Below are positions 1 through 9,969 of a DNA stretch of 40,129 nucleotides, one piece after another. The notes below the pieces were generated by a model. It did not search any database, had not been told where the DNA came from, and worked only from the letters and a program-made list of their open reading frames with translations. Made by a program: the position numbers and the translations under genes. Positions within the stretch are counted from its first letter, which is position 1; each line of letters starts with the position of its first letter. The stretch is from Chara braunii (Eukaryota; Streptophyta; Charophyceae; Charales; Characeae): assembly GCA_003427395.1 (NCBI GenBank), contig BFEA01000135.1, positions 701,140-741,268 of the forward strand, written 5' to 3'.

Positions 1-78
<78 letters not shown>

Positions 79-161
79 AGTGTGTGTGTGTGTGTATGTG
101 CCTCTCTCTCGTGGGCGCGTCCAGTCATTAACAATCGTCAAATGCCCTTCCTGATGCTCTC

Positions 162-223
<62 letters not shown>

Positions 224-242
224 TCACAATGTGACAATATAT

Positions 243-290
<48 letters not shown>
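1..290. repeat. (TC)n and (TG)n microsatellites
   Basis: Nearly pure TC dinucleotides fill 1-62, followed by a TG-rich run to about 98. Further TC blocks lie at about 159-219 and 246-290. The window begins inside the repeat and also ends inside a TC repeat, so both edges are probably assembly breaks at microsatellites. Open frames here only encode Leu-Ser or Arg-Glu repeats and are not genes. Confidence 0.97.
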
Positions 291-293
<3 letters not shown>

Positions 294-537
294 TCGTCCT
301 TCTCCAGATACTCAGCCGCTCAAGATTTCGATGACGACCTTCTCCTCGGCCTACATGACCAGAGGCACTTGACCTCTCCCCTCGGTCTTCCTTCCCCGCC
401 TCCCCCTGCCTCTCCTCATGCACGGTGTGGTCCCCGCCTACTCCTTTCCACATAACGGCCGTGCAAAAATCCTGTCCCTCTTGCAACACGACACCCCCGC
501 AAAAACTGGAGTCGCAATCCTGAAGGTGGATGGAGCG

Positions 538-879
538 AGGAGGGAGGGAGGGAGGGAGGGAGGGAGGGAGGGGGCGAGAGAGACGGGGTGCAGTTCGCGC
601 ATGTCGGACAAACCCACCTATTTGGTTTTCAGGCCGAGTGTGAACGGGACCCTCCACCTCTTCGCGCACAGCACTGCTAAGAGAGAGAGAGAGGGTGAAC
701 GGGAGGGCGGGAGGGAGGGAGGGAGGGAGGGAGGGAGGGAGGGAGGGAGGGAGAAAGTGCACCTCGCCACGCCGCGGAACTCACCTATTTCCATTTTGGG
801 CGGAGTATGAATGGAACTGTCCACATCTTCAACCATAACACCGCTGGCACAGAGAGTGCATGCGAGACACAGAGAGTGC

Positions 880-945
<66 letters not shown>
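538..945. repeat. GGGA/GA microsatellites in a duplicated ~175-bp unit
   Basis: GGGA runs occur at about 538-572 and 704-752, and a GA run at about 886-944. Two unique segments, starting near 610 and 782, align with each other. Both contain CACCTATTT, then a GAGTRTGAAYGG word, then TCCAC..CTTC, and both run into a purine repeat. This is a diverged tandem duplication of [unique segment plus GA tract]. An 18-bp AGAGAGTGCATGCGAG-type word is also doubled at about 851-886. The polypurine strand here is the complement of the TC strand at 1-290, so the two could pair or form triplex DNA. Confidence 0.75.
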
Positions 946-946
<1 letters not shown>

Positions 947-1049
947 TTCACTTCCGTACGCCCGTTTGCACGCAGCTCTACTCTGTGTCCGCCTGCCTAT
1001 TCCTTTCCGGGCAGCGCTGACCAGCACGGAAACCAACACCCACCCCCCT

Positions 1050-1150
1050 GCCCTTTCTTTAAAAATGGCCTGATGGACCACGGATCAGACTGATCAGAAC
1101 AGATACTACACTTCATCTTAGCCAAAAGGCCGCTGCCCCGAGAAAAGAAA
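1050..1150 (-). ncRNA. U2 snRNA-like sequence, probable pseudogene
   Basis: Read on the minus strand from about 1150, the sequence contains the U2 5' region: TTTTCTCG, then GGCCTTTTGGCTAAGAT, then the branch-point recognition segment GTGTAGTATCTGTTCT. It is followed by TGATCAG and a GTGG..CCATC..GGCC block like U2 stem-loop II, then an Sm-like ATTTTT. Differences from canonical U2 include a 7-nt insertion between CTCG and GGCC in stem I and several substitutions in stem IIa. A plant snRNA upstream-element-like word (ACCCACATCT on the minus strand) lies ~80 bp upstream near 1227, but it belongs to the neighbouring foldback. The similarity is clear; functionality is doubtful because of the insertion. 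Confidence 0.72.
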
Positions 1151-1178
1151 TGCGCAGAAAAGCAAGGAAACGGATAAT

Positions 1179-1497
1179 TTGCAAAATACGCCCATAAGTC
1201 GATAAATTGCCGAAATGCCCCTTAAAGATGTGGGTAGAGCGGAATGCCCTCTTGGGCTGAAATCTTCGTGTTATGACCCTGTCGGGCTCGTCTGCAAATT
1301 TGTAATCTGGACCTCGCTCTTTGGGCCTTGGCGTTTTGCAATTGGGCCTTGAAAAAGTTGGCGAGTATGGGGCATTTTGCAACGGTGGACGGTACCGGTA
1401 GGGGTATATTGCAAAGATGGGGGGCCCAACCGACGCCAGGGGTATTTCACGAACTATTTTTTTGTCATAGGGGTATTCCGCTCTACCCTCATCTTTC
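1179..1497. repeat. Foldback/MITE-like element built from a GGGGYATTTTGCAA word
   Basis: About 26 bp at 1224-1249 and 1471-1496 are inverted repeats differing at only about two positions (core GGGTAGAGCGGAAT). Inside and just outside are further copies of a word close to GGGGYATTTTGCAA. They run in one orientation near 1370, 1398, 1440 and 1470, and inverted near 1179, 1207 and 1241. No long open frame spans it. No target-site duplication was identified. Confidence 0.6.
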
Positions 1498-1510
1498 AGT
1501 AGCATCCAGC

Positions 1511-1990
1511 GGCCTGGTAGCTCAGTTGGTTAGGCACGCAAGTGGCATTCAGGAGGGTGTTTGTTCGAGCCCCACGCCTGCGGCGCACTTAGTGCGAACC
1601 AGCGGTGATAGTCAGCTTGATACCTCTGATGGGTAATCGCAGGGTCCTTGGCCAACACGGGAGTGGTGAGTGTGAGCGTGAGTGGTTTGTGTGTGGTGTG
1701 TGGGAGAATGTTCCCCTTACAAACTGCTGTCATTTGGTTGGGCGTGGGGGATGATGAAAAGGTAGGCGCAGCTACTGGAAAAATGCTCGGTCTTTGCGTC
1801 AACTGAACCCCCACCGGCGGCCCCACCCCATCCTTGACCACCATGGTTAAGGTGGGGGGCAACATGCATCCCCTCTGATGGCTGGAGGGAAATAACAACG
1901 CTGATGGCTGGAGGGAGATAACAACGCTGATGGCTGGAGGGAGATAACAAAGCTATGTTCGCAGGGGTCGCCTGTATAAGGCTTAGGAGT
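1511..1990 (+). mobile_element. tRNA-derived SINE-like element
   Basis: The head has a pol III A box, TAGCTCAGTTGG, at 1518-1529 and a B-box-like TGTTCGAGCCC at 1562-1572, about 44 bp apart as in a tRNA gene. Downstream is a non-tRNA body with G/T-rich words, ending in a 26-bp triplication and then an AT-rich stretch. The acceptor stem does not close convincingly, so this is a SINE head rather than a tRNA gene. The 3' boundary is approximate because no tail or target duplication is clear. Confidence 0.6.
1875..1952 (+). repeat. 26-bp tandem repeat, three copies
   Basis: Three consecutive units start at 1875, 1901 and 1927 with core CTGATGGCTGGAGGGA followed by RATAACAAMG. Units differ at one or two positions. 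They lie in the 3' part of the SINE-like element. Confidence 0.92.
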
Positions 1991-2311
1991 AGGGGTAGGT
2001 AGGTAGTGAAGTGAATTGAAAAAAATTGAAAGATGATAAAAGATCTAAGAGAATGATATAGCGTAGTTAAAATAATAATAATAAAAAATTTAAAAATATA
2101 TTTCAGGAACATTTTGGCACATACCTCAAGTTATGGTGGTGGTTTGCAAATCATCTCAAAAAGAAAAAAGAAAATAAAAAATTGCGCATCTGAAAAGCCT
2201 TGAAGAGCTGATGAGTAAGATCTTGCTGCAACCATGCGGGGGTGGACTGAATGTCAAAACCGGTATGGCTTCGTTTTCAGCTTCATACCAGTATGGTTTT
2301 GTTTTGAACAC

Positions 2312-2375
2312 CTGGTCAGGGTTGCATTGGTAAAGGCTTCCGGCTGAGGTCACCGATTCAATTCCATCTAGTTGC
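2312..2375 (+). mobile_element. Second tRNA-like SINE head, degenerate
   Basis: TTGCATTGGTAAAGG (2322-2336) resembles a degenerate A box and GATTCAATTCC (2355-2365) a B box. The intervening GGCTTCCGGCTGAGGTCACC has the look of many plant SINE heads. Downstream, a CTAACAAAAAACTAT word is repeated near 2391 and 2440. No tail or target duplication was identified. Confidence 0.42.
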
Positions 2376-4065
2376 GGATCAATCAGGGACTAACAAAAAA
2401 CTATTAGTTCGATTTCGTCTGGTGGAGGATAGATCAAGACCTAACAAAAAACTATCTACACCTATCTACAATATTTTGGGCAGTTCTACTTTGAACTATT
2501 AAAATACAGACTTGTGTTCAAACTCCGCATGAAGTAGATAAGTAAAAGACTGCAATTCTGAATTACATGGCGCCTATCACTTTGATGATAATATCTCAAA
2601 GCCACCACCGTCTTTCCAAGTTGTAGTCCAGAGTGGGAATATAACCTATAGGTCCTATACCGCATTCTTCGACCATCCAGCGGAGGGTCGGTCTCCAAAT
2701 TTCCAAAAAATACAAAAAATATTATTCGAGTTATGTGCGTCCGCCAGTCAGGCGAACAACCATGTCCAGGTCTATTGGTGGACGACCGTCACAGTATGAA
2801 AAAAAGTCAGTCTTGAGAAAAGGTTATTGATCTGCACCTTCGTTGTTCAGCAGTCGAGATAGGTTTCAGTAATAATGCACAATTCGAGTGTCAAAGCAAG
2901 ATTGTTTCATTAATAGTTTTTTGTCTACATTACTCTACATAAATAAGCCCCTCTTATTTGATTGTATGTGCCATTTTTATGTCAATTCACTATCCTTTTG
3001 TTTTTCTTATTTCTTCCTTTTTTTTTTTTTTTAATAGTGGAGGTAACATAGATCATGGGTGGTCACGTTTACGAAACAATGTAGCTGATTCTCGTTGCCA
3101 GCCTACGCGGTGTATTCTATGGTGAGGGGTTGTTTGTCGATGATAAAGGTTGCATTAATTCTGACCATGATGATTCGTCTTTCAACTACTTTCCGAATTG
3201 CGCTGCGAGCAACTTATAATTCTAAGCAAGGTTTTTTTTTTTTTTTTTTTTGAAAAGCTACGTTTGTTCTACCAACAGATTTCTCTCCTTTTTTTCCCCC
3301 CCCCTCTTTTTTTTTTGAATCAGGTTCTGTTTTCGATGGGAAGGTCATTAAACCCCATCGTTTAACCAATAAGTGGCGATATATATAGCACCCTGCTCCG
3401 GTTTTCTCCGGCCAGGTTGAGCGTCAGTGGTCAGGGCTGTCACTACCCAAGTGTACCTAACTATGTTGTGTCTCTAGCGTCATCGGCATGTCCAGACTGC
3501 ATTTCTTTGTTGTGACAGACCTTTCTTTATTTCATTACACGCGGTTAATGGAAGGCCAAAAATTCGGGGTTTTCGCCACATCACTACAAGCAATGTCGTC
3601 GAAACTTTTGCAAACAAACTATGCAGGCTCATAATACAAACATCAAAAAACCAAACAGGCAAAAAAAAATGAAAAAATAAGTTGAACAACACTATAAAAC
3701 CCTATTCAAAGTAGCTTTCGGAGTTCACCAAAATATTTTCCGAATTCGGTGTTTTTTCCAACTTTTTTGTTACTCGTCCAAATACGTTGAAACTAAATAC
3801 AAATATACCCTAAAGCTTATACATATCGGATAAAAAAAACAAAACGAAAAAAAAGCAAAAATTCAGGGAAATATGACAGTTTCGGTGAAAAATTCGTCGA
3901 AAATGACACCACTTATTAACCACGAGTGTGTTTTATATGTGTTTTGATTGCTTATGATGGGGTGTGAACCAACAATCTGTAGAGTTTTCCATCTGGTGTG
4001 GGTGAGTGACAGTCTGCTTTGATTTTCGTCATAGGTACTTTGAAGGCAGTGGTTGGTGCCCACCT
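2376..4065. other. AT-rich DNA without recognisable genes
   Basis: Short frames only, none with recognisable protein character. Homopolymer T runs occur near 3019-3032, 3232-3251 and 3308-3316, and A-rich stretches near 3832-3856. A TATA-like GATATATATAG sits near 3378, but nothing downstream supports a promoter. Confidence 0.6.
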
Positions 4066-4106
4066 CAAGGTATCAGTTGTCGGATATTCATTGATGCTTA
4101 ACCACA

Positions 4107-4215
4107 GTCGAGGTTAAGGTGGATTATCACTTACAGTGTAATCAATTAGGGGATTCTGCACACTATTGAGGGTTTAGCCTCCTGATGAGTCGGTCAAACT
4201 CCATCGAAACAGTTT
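4107..4215 (+). ncRNA. Hammerhead-ribozyme-like motif, degenerate
   Basis: The hammerhead core words are present in order: GTC at 4107-4109 (candidate cleavage site), CTGATGA at 4182-4188 and GAAA at 4206-4209 within CGAAAC. The 8 nt after GTC (GAGGTTAA) pair with the 8 nt before CTGATGA (TTAGCCTC) using one G-U pair, giving stem I. ACAGT upstream and ACAGT after GAA can form a short stem III with one A-A mismatch. Stem II (4189-4205) closes with G-C but is otherwise poorly paired. The loop of stem I contains its own hairpin, GATTA..TAATC. A partial initiator-tRNA-type PBS, GGTATCAG, lies at 4067-4074, as would be expected near a plant retrozyme. Activity is unlikely with this stem II. Confidence 0.42.
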
Positions 4216-4426
4216 GTCATATCCCCTCGTTTGTTGTCCTCTTCTTCCTCTTTGCCTACGGTTCACCGAGCAACTCTATTTGACTATAGGTGTAAAAATG
4301 AGTAAATGGGATGTTTTTACCAACTCACTGGTTGGCTAAGAATAAACTTGTAAAGTTGAATTCATAAGTAGAATAAATGAGTAAGAAATGCATAAAAGAA
4401 TTAGTCAAATCAACTAAAATGATTTT

Positions 4427-4460
<34 letters not shown>

Positions 4461-4716
4461 CTCCGACCAGTATACAGATATGAACCCACTCGTTATTACA
4501 CAACTGCGTCGTATTCAATATATCATACAATATTCCTCCATGGTCACAGTAGGTCGAAAACTCAAATTGAATAGTGTTGCTAAGGTTTTCAAACGTTTCT
4601 CTTTTCCACTTTCCATTACCCATGGGACTCAACCCTATCAAAGGATCGAAGAGAAAGTGCTAACGTGAAGTTCTCAATCTTAATTGAGAAATAAGACCTT
4701 GTAAGATTTACTTGGG

Positions 4717-4750
4717 GAGCCGTATGCAATGAAAGTTGCACGTACGGTTC
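4717..4750 (+). ncRNA. Group II intron domain V
   Basis: A 34-nt segment begins GAGCCGTATGC, has a GAAA tetraloop and ends GCACGTACGGTTC. It has the catalytic AGC triad, the two-nucleotide bulge before TACGGTTC and a fully paired upper stem (GCAAT / GTTGC). This matches the group II domain V consensus of plastid and mitochondrial introns. A domain VI-like hairpin and a run ending ..CACATTAT follow near 4785-4820. Since the surroundings look nuclear, the simplest reading is an organellar DNA insertion (NUMT or NUPT). Confidence 0.82.
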
Positions 4751-4819
4751 AGAGGAGAAAAACACCAAAGCATTTCGAATTTTGTGACATCCAACGTCAT
4801 CAAAGTGACCTCACATTAT

Positions 4820-4920
4820 TCATGTAGTGCTTACATCTTATCTTATCTTTCATTATTATCATATACTACTATTTATGGTAATGCCTGCTCTTATATATCA
4901 AACAATCTGAATCACGGCCC
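4820..4920 (+). other. Possible organellar exon between two group II intron pieces
   Basis: The ~100 bp between the domain VI-like end and the next intron-like start stays open in one frame and encodes a Ser/Tyr/Leu-rich peptide (for example YILSYLSLLSYTTIYGNA). It could be a small exon of an organellar membrane-protein gene. I do not recognise the protein, and the exon limits are inferred from the intron pieces alone. Confidence 0.25.
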
Positions 4921-5110
4921 TGTGAAAGACGAGATCATATCTAACCGAACTCGCAAATAGATTAAGTTGTTAGAACTAAGACACCTTGGTCCTCCGGGCA
5001 TAGTTACGAAAAAACACGGAGAGTGCATGAGAGACTCGAAGGAAAACTTGCGACGTGATTGTACCCGAAAGATATCAAGAGTCTATTTTGTGCTTCAAAT
5101 TATTTACCTC
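4920..5110 (+). other. Group II intron domain I-like 5' segment
   Basis: From GTGAAAGACGAGATC at about 4921 the sequence resembles the 5' part of mitochondrial or plastid group II introns. It has CTAACCGAACTCGCAAA, then CACCTTGGTCCTCCGGGC, then GGAGAGTGCATGAGAGAC, then CTTGCGACGTGATTGTA. These words are typical of domain I and the epsilon/lambda region. It lies downstream of the domain V, so it is a second, 5'-truncated intron piece or a rearranged copy of the same intron. Confidence 0.5.
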
Positions 5111-5177
5111 GCGTCCAATCATATTTTTAGTGTTGGACAAGAGACGCCAGGAGATCAAATGATCAACTTCATGATTC

Positions 5178-5307
5178 AAATTTTCCTTCATTTGAAGGAG
5201 GTAAAAACATTTATTCTTTAGTAAAGAAAGTATGACCTATCAAGCATAAAAGTTGCTCCTCATTTTTTGATTTACACATACACCATGACAATTTTGTAAA
5301 ACATATT
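5178..5307 (+). repeat. 130-bp perfect direct repeat, copy 1
   Basis: Identical by eye over its full 130 bp to 5441-5570. It contains a short palindrome, CCTTCA..TGAAGG. It is followed by a T-rich tract, as is copy 2. Copies are 263 bp apart. Confidence 0.95.
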
Positions 5308-5440
5308 ATTTGTTCTCTTTTTTTTTTTTTTTTTTTTTTTTTCTTTTTTTTTCGTGTTCTGGGTAATCATCTAATAAATCAGATCATCATATGTACGTGT
5401 TGATATCCTGCCTCGCTGCATAATACAACCTCACATGTAT

Positions 5441-5565
5441 AAATTTTCCTTCATTTGAAGGAGGTAAAAACATTTATTCTTTAGTAAAGAAAGTATGACC
5501 TATCAAGCATAAAAGTTGCTCCTCATTTTTTGATTTACACATACACCATGACAATTTTGTAAAAC

Positions 5566-5570
<5 letters not shown>
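5441..5570 (+). repeat. 130-bp perfect direct repeat, copy 2
   Basis: Identical to 5178-5307. It is followed directly by a long T run (5571-5604) and a TC microsatellite (about 5606-5634). A recent tandem duplication, a small TRIM-like pair of terminal repeats, or an assembly duplication at a homopolymer are all possible. Confidence 0.95.
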
Positions 5571-5634
<64 letters not shown>

Positions 5635-5637
<3 letters not shown>

Positions 5638-7830
5638 AACCGTTATGCTTGATATTGTTCCAACCTTTCTACGTTTGAATCTTTTAGCCCCAACGAGACC
5701 GCGAATTTCCTTCTACATTTTTGTTAAACCTGCTTCATGATTATTTCTTATGAACGTTCCCTAAGTTTAACCCTAGGAGATCTCGACACCAACCAACTCG
5801 CCAACGTGGTCGTCTGACACAGTAACCTCGACTTAATGATTCGCAGAGAAACCTAAGGAGCCAGTGCGTGTGAAAAATATTCATGGACGAAGGCAAAAAA
5901 TCAGTCGATCCCGATGTGTTGCACGGTAGTGCATCGTTGAAACCCGCAAAATATTTGTAAGGTTCCCAACTACTACAGTTACTTAAAGTTGGGAAATATA
6001 TGAATTTAATCATTTTTGCCCGTGGATCTAGATGCCAATCCATTCAGAGATGTTTTGGTCACAATGAAACTCTAATCGTGGGAGTTACGTTTCGTCAACA
6101 AATCCTTCCTTTCTTACAGATATCATAAAACCAATCCGTCTCTTTTTCATATCGTGAAGATGAGCAGAATAACACTGTTGATCACAACCCTACTGGTCTC
6201 ACACTGGAGTAGTGGGACGCTACATAGTTGTGGAGTGTTAACGGAGCAAAAACATGAGGGCGGCAGATAGACAGTGATTATGAAGAAAAGACGGTGTGGA
6301 GAGCAAGGAAAGCCGACTTAGATAAATAAATAAGTTTAGATAAGTAAAAAGTCTCATCTTTTTCCTTTTCTCTGTTTTTTTTATTATATATATATACAAT
6401 AATTAAGAGTGAAACAAACAGATATAAATTAGGATTTCTGACAAGTGGACAGTTAACTATCTCATAAGGAGTTTGAGTTTTAAATTGTTATTTTACAATT
6501 GCTAAGAGGAAAAAATTTGTGTTAATGGAGAACTCTCGTGGTGACTCGTGAACCGTAGATGAAGATCTCAGTTGTTCCTCTTGCGTTGCAGGTACCAGGA
6601 ACGGAGCGTCGTCATACACACATGAGAAAATCCGTCAAAAGACAAAAGCCACGATCCAGAACGGTCGAGGCAATAAATGGTCAAGCGCTTCCGGATTCCA
6701 GATAGTGGAGGAGAGAGCAAAAATGACCCTCCTACGATGAGCCTATCCCCAAGAGGATGGTCTCTCCCTATTCGGGGTATCATTGCTGCTTACCGGGTCC
6801 CTCCCAGATAATGAAAAGTGGGGCTTGGAAAATGACCTAAGGTACCTTTCCGCGAAAAGGTCAGTCGTTGTGTTCCAAGAGTGCGACAACGAATTGCATT
6901 ATACTGGTGGTCATGTTTCTCATGAAGATACACGCTGTGACAAACTCCTTTCTGCTGCTGGACAAACTGCCTGTCCAGATTTGTGACCTTGTTCAGTTGT
7001 TGCTGGCCAGCTGGCCAAGGAGCTCAAGTAAGTGTCCATTTGCCCCACAGTGTCAAACGTTGGCACGAAATCCCAGCTTGTAGATCTTCCTTGCAATATG
7101 ATAGACTTTCATAAGCAGACAAAATTCATATATAATTGAAATCGAGAACTCTCGCCCTCTAAGACTCCTACTGACGAACAGACTCGATATAACATAAATG
7201 TTATACGTAGTACCGCAGTCGCTTGATGCATCCTCCACCACGACTTTTTTTACAATGAGTGCTTTCTGAATTTCCTCGGTATGTTTGTGTTTTTTTTCTC
7301 TATACTCTGGGCTACCTCCCTCCCCACTTCCATGTCCTTCAACTCCTTCCCCTGCTTTTGACGTGGCAGTAGTGAAAAACCACCGTAGATGTTTATCTCT
7401 CGACGAATCAACGGCGGTGAAATCGGCAGCAACGTGCGGAGCGAGGTTGGAACCGCCAGATGTTATTCTCAAAGGTATGGATGCGAACAGTGCGGTTCAG
7501 GCAGCGCAGTGACGTGAACAACCTACATATGGCACCTCCCAAGAACCTCACCGCTATAGTGGTTGCCATACCTATCCCCACCATAGCTTGAGCAATCATC
7601 TCAACGCAAACGCCCCCCCCCTTTTACCAATGCGACCAACGTTTGGCTGAGGGTTACTTCAAAATTGCTAATAAACTTGAAAATTAAAAATAAAAACTAA
7701 AATCAAACCAAAACATACCCCTTGGAAGTCAAAACCTCTTTAACCCTCTTTAAAACCCATGTATACTCCTCTTTCCGCCCTTCAAAACATATATATACCA
7801 CCTCTATAAGGCACTCTGCCCACAAAACAT
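5635..7830. other. No gene recognised
   Basis: Short frames on both strands, none convincing. A splice-acceptor-like run (CTTGCGTTGCAG ending near 6590) and a donor-like CAA|GTAAGT near 7025 bound ~430 bp, but no frame is open across it. An (AT)n tract lies at about 6378-6400. Confidence 0.5.
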
Positions 7831-7834
7831 TCAA

Positions 7835-7995
7835 ATATAATGTATGAGCATTCTATTCGAATATAATGCCCTTGTATCCTATTCGAATATAACGGCCGAA
7901 CGTTATATTCGAAGGGATATTCTATTTGAAAAAAAATGAATAAAAACGAATATCTGATCTTTTAAGGGTAAGTTAAATATAACGCCCGGGTGGAG
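7835..7995. repeat. TTCGAATATAAYG word cluster with a perfect 13-bp inverted repeat
   Basis: TTCGAATATAACG at 7882-7894 and its exact reverse complement at 7901-7913 flank a 6-nt spacer, GCCGAA. Related words recur near 7830, 7856 and 7972 (for example AAATATAACGCCC). The cluster is AT-rich and non-coding. Confidence 0.8.
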
Positions 7996-8090
7996 ACGAT
8001 AGTTTTAAACATGTTATTTGTTAAAATAAGACAGTATATTGTGTCCTCTTTCTAACGAATTCATTTTTGGTTGCAGCCTAACCAACGTAG

Positions 8091-8690
8091 GCACGCGCAT
8101 CTAGGGCTTAACCACATGAGGAAGCTTGCTGAGATCCATACTTGTTAAACTTTATAAATGAGATCCCAAATATGGAAGCGTGCTGAAATCCATACTTGTT
8201 AAACTTCATAAACGAGATGAGCAAGGTATCATGATTGAATCCTCGTTGGATAATATAATTCTTTAGGTTACCCATAAGTTGTACAGGCATGTCCATCCTC
8301 TAACCTAAGGCGGTTGTTTGGATGTTTGATGAGATTCGGACTAACGATAGGCACGCCCATCCGGGAACCCTATGCGGAAGTGTGTTGAGGTCCATAGTTG
8401 TTAAACTTAAAGTTTATAAACGTGATGAGCAAGGTGTCATGATTAAATTCTTGTTGGATAATACATTTCTTTAGGCTATCCCTAAGTTGCGCAGACATGC
8501 CTATCATCTCGTCCGAGACAGTTGTTTGGATGTTGATGAGATTCAAACTTCTTTAGAACACTTAGTGTGATGATGGACACGCTTACCATCTCGCCCGCCA
8601 TGCGAAAGTGTGCTGAGATCCATACTCGTTTACAATTGTGATGAGCAAGGTGTCATGATTGTATCCTTGTTGGATATGTTTGCTTTGAAC
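8091..8690 (+). repeat. Diverged tandem triplication, ~230-bp unit
   Basis: Three units start near 8090, 8347 and 8573. Each has a CACGC..CATC head, GCTGAGATCCATA(C/G)TTGTT-like text, GATGAGCAAGGTRTCATGATT, a CTTGTTGGATAAT word and, in the first two, GTTGTTTGGATGTT..GATGAGATTC. Similarity is partial and units differ in length; the first contains an extra internal copy of the CCATACTTGTTAAACTT word. Confidence 0.8.
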
Positions 8691-9378
8691 AATGTGTCAT
8701 TGTAAACTTCAAGTAATGTAACAGTTACAGTAGTAGTCGAAGTACAACTCAAAGATATTCACGATTCGTCTTGCAACAAAAAGTTAGTTTTGACATACAA
8801 GTTCGTTTTCTGTGACAACACCTGTCATATTACACAATAACTTCAAATTTTGCATATTTTTGATCGAATTCGCACTTTAATTGACCATGCACAAAAGATT
8901 TGGGTACGAACGCAAAGTTGTTGGCGACATGTAATGTAGGAGGTCACAAGACATGTGATTCTATGCGCACTCAAGCGACATGATGTTAGTGGTCCTTGCA
9001 TAATGAATCGCACACGCACACACTCGCCGAGATTTGTCTTGCCTCCACCCACCAATTTCTCATGTCGCACAAGAATTACCGATATTATCTGATGTCAATC
9101 ATATGTACATTTTTTTGTTGACCTTAACACAATTTGAAACAAGGAACGCAATGCGCACTTGCTCCGCCACATGAGAGACGACCGTGACATGACAGAGATT
9201 TGAAAGTCAACACGTGACCCTATACTGACAGTGAACATGCCAAAGACAACTCGAACTCGTAACCATAAAAAAAAGCAATATTTTTTTTCAAACGACAGTT
9301 GAGTAATGTCAGGATTTACAAAATATAATCATTAATGAATGAAATATTTTCAAAAGAAAGTTTATAAGTCAATCAAAT
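8691..9378. other. No gene recognised
   Basis: Only short frames. The stretch has CA/AC-rich words around 9009-9025 and an A/T-rich stretch near 9270-9350, just downstream (in minus sense) of the protease pseudogene. Confidence 0.5.
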
Positions 9379-9960
9379 TCATAAAAGACAACGACGTTCT
9401 AAAATACATGATGCCAATTGTCGTCTGATAAGCTTAATATATTCACAAGAGAATCTGAAAGGTGGTCGATCACCACGTTGCAACAATGGCGCAAACATCA
9501 ACATGAATTCCCCGCAACTAACTTCATCCACTCGTTTTGGAACTCCTTCCACCATAACATTTGCTGCTATGGACTTCCAACTTCTACCCGACCTCATATG
9601 TAATGTTGGACATTCAAAATATTGTACAATCAACTCGAAAACACTAAGGTACAAACTTGAATTAGCTATAACGTGAGGAAAAAAATCGAAAATTTTGAGG
9701 ACATTATCTCTCAAGTTGTCAAAAAGGAGGATCCACTGATCATTATCTTTGTTGACAGGAACAAAGATAATATCATATTGAAGCAGATCTACTTTTTTAG
9801 CCTACCTTTTCACCCCACCGTGTCCTTGAAGTTGCAGTTTACTGAAGAAGAACGAACTAAAGTTGACGACTTGAAGTTTTGTCGGAACGTCACATATCGC
9901 ACATGCGGTCGACCCCAATAACGCCATGTAAAAATTGATCACCTCATCATTCACCCTGCT
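9379..9960 (-). pseudogene. Ulp1/SENP-like cysteine protease (C48) catalytic domain, decayed
   Basis: On the minus strand from about 9960 to 9379 the translation runs through C48 landmarks in order: NDEVINFYMALL (domain start; the usual preceding Trp-Leu is Arg-Val), VVNFSSFFFSKL, QYDIIFVPVN, DNDQWILL, IFDFFPHV and VSCGEFMLMFAP followed by FSCEYIKLIRRQL. The family deconjugates SUMO-like modifiers with a His-Asp-Cys triad. Here Gln replaces the catalytic His before Trp, Arg stands where the oxyanion Gln is expected, and the Cys (SCG) remains. An in-frame TAG at 9802-9804 replaces a likely Trp. It is therefore broken. Such domains are often carried by plant MULE and CACTA transposons, so a transposon origin is likely. 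The N-terminal part continues beyond a repeat insertion at 9970-10450. Confidence 0.75.
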
Positions 9961-9969
9961 GTCGATCAA

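Noticed and set aside
231-1093. Several open frames of 70-130 codons
   Set aside because: They are translations of dinucleotide and tetranucleotide microsatellites (Leu-Ser, Arg-Glu, Gly-Arg repeats).
1511-1585. Functional tRNA gene
   Set aside because: A and B boxes are present but the acceptor and anticodon stems do not close; a SINE head fits better.
3378-3390. TATA-box promoter
   Set aside because: GATATATATAG is an isolated AT word in AT-rich DNA with no gene downstream.
6590-7025. Exon bounded by splice-like sites
   Set aside because: The acceptor and donor words look good, but every frame between them is interrupted.
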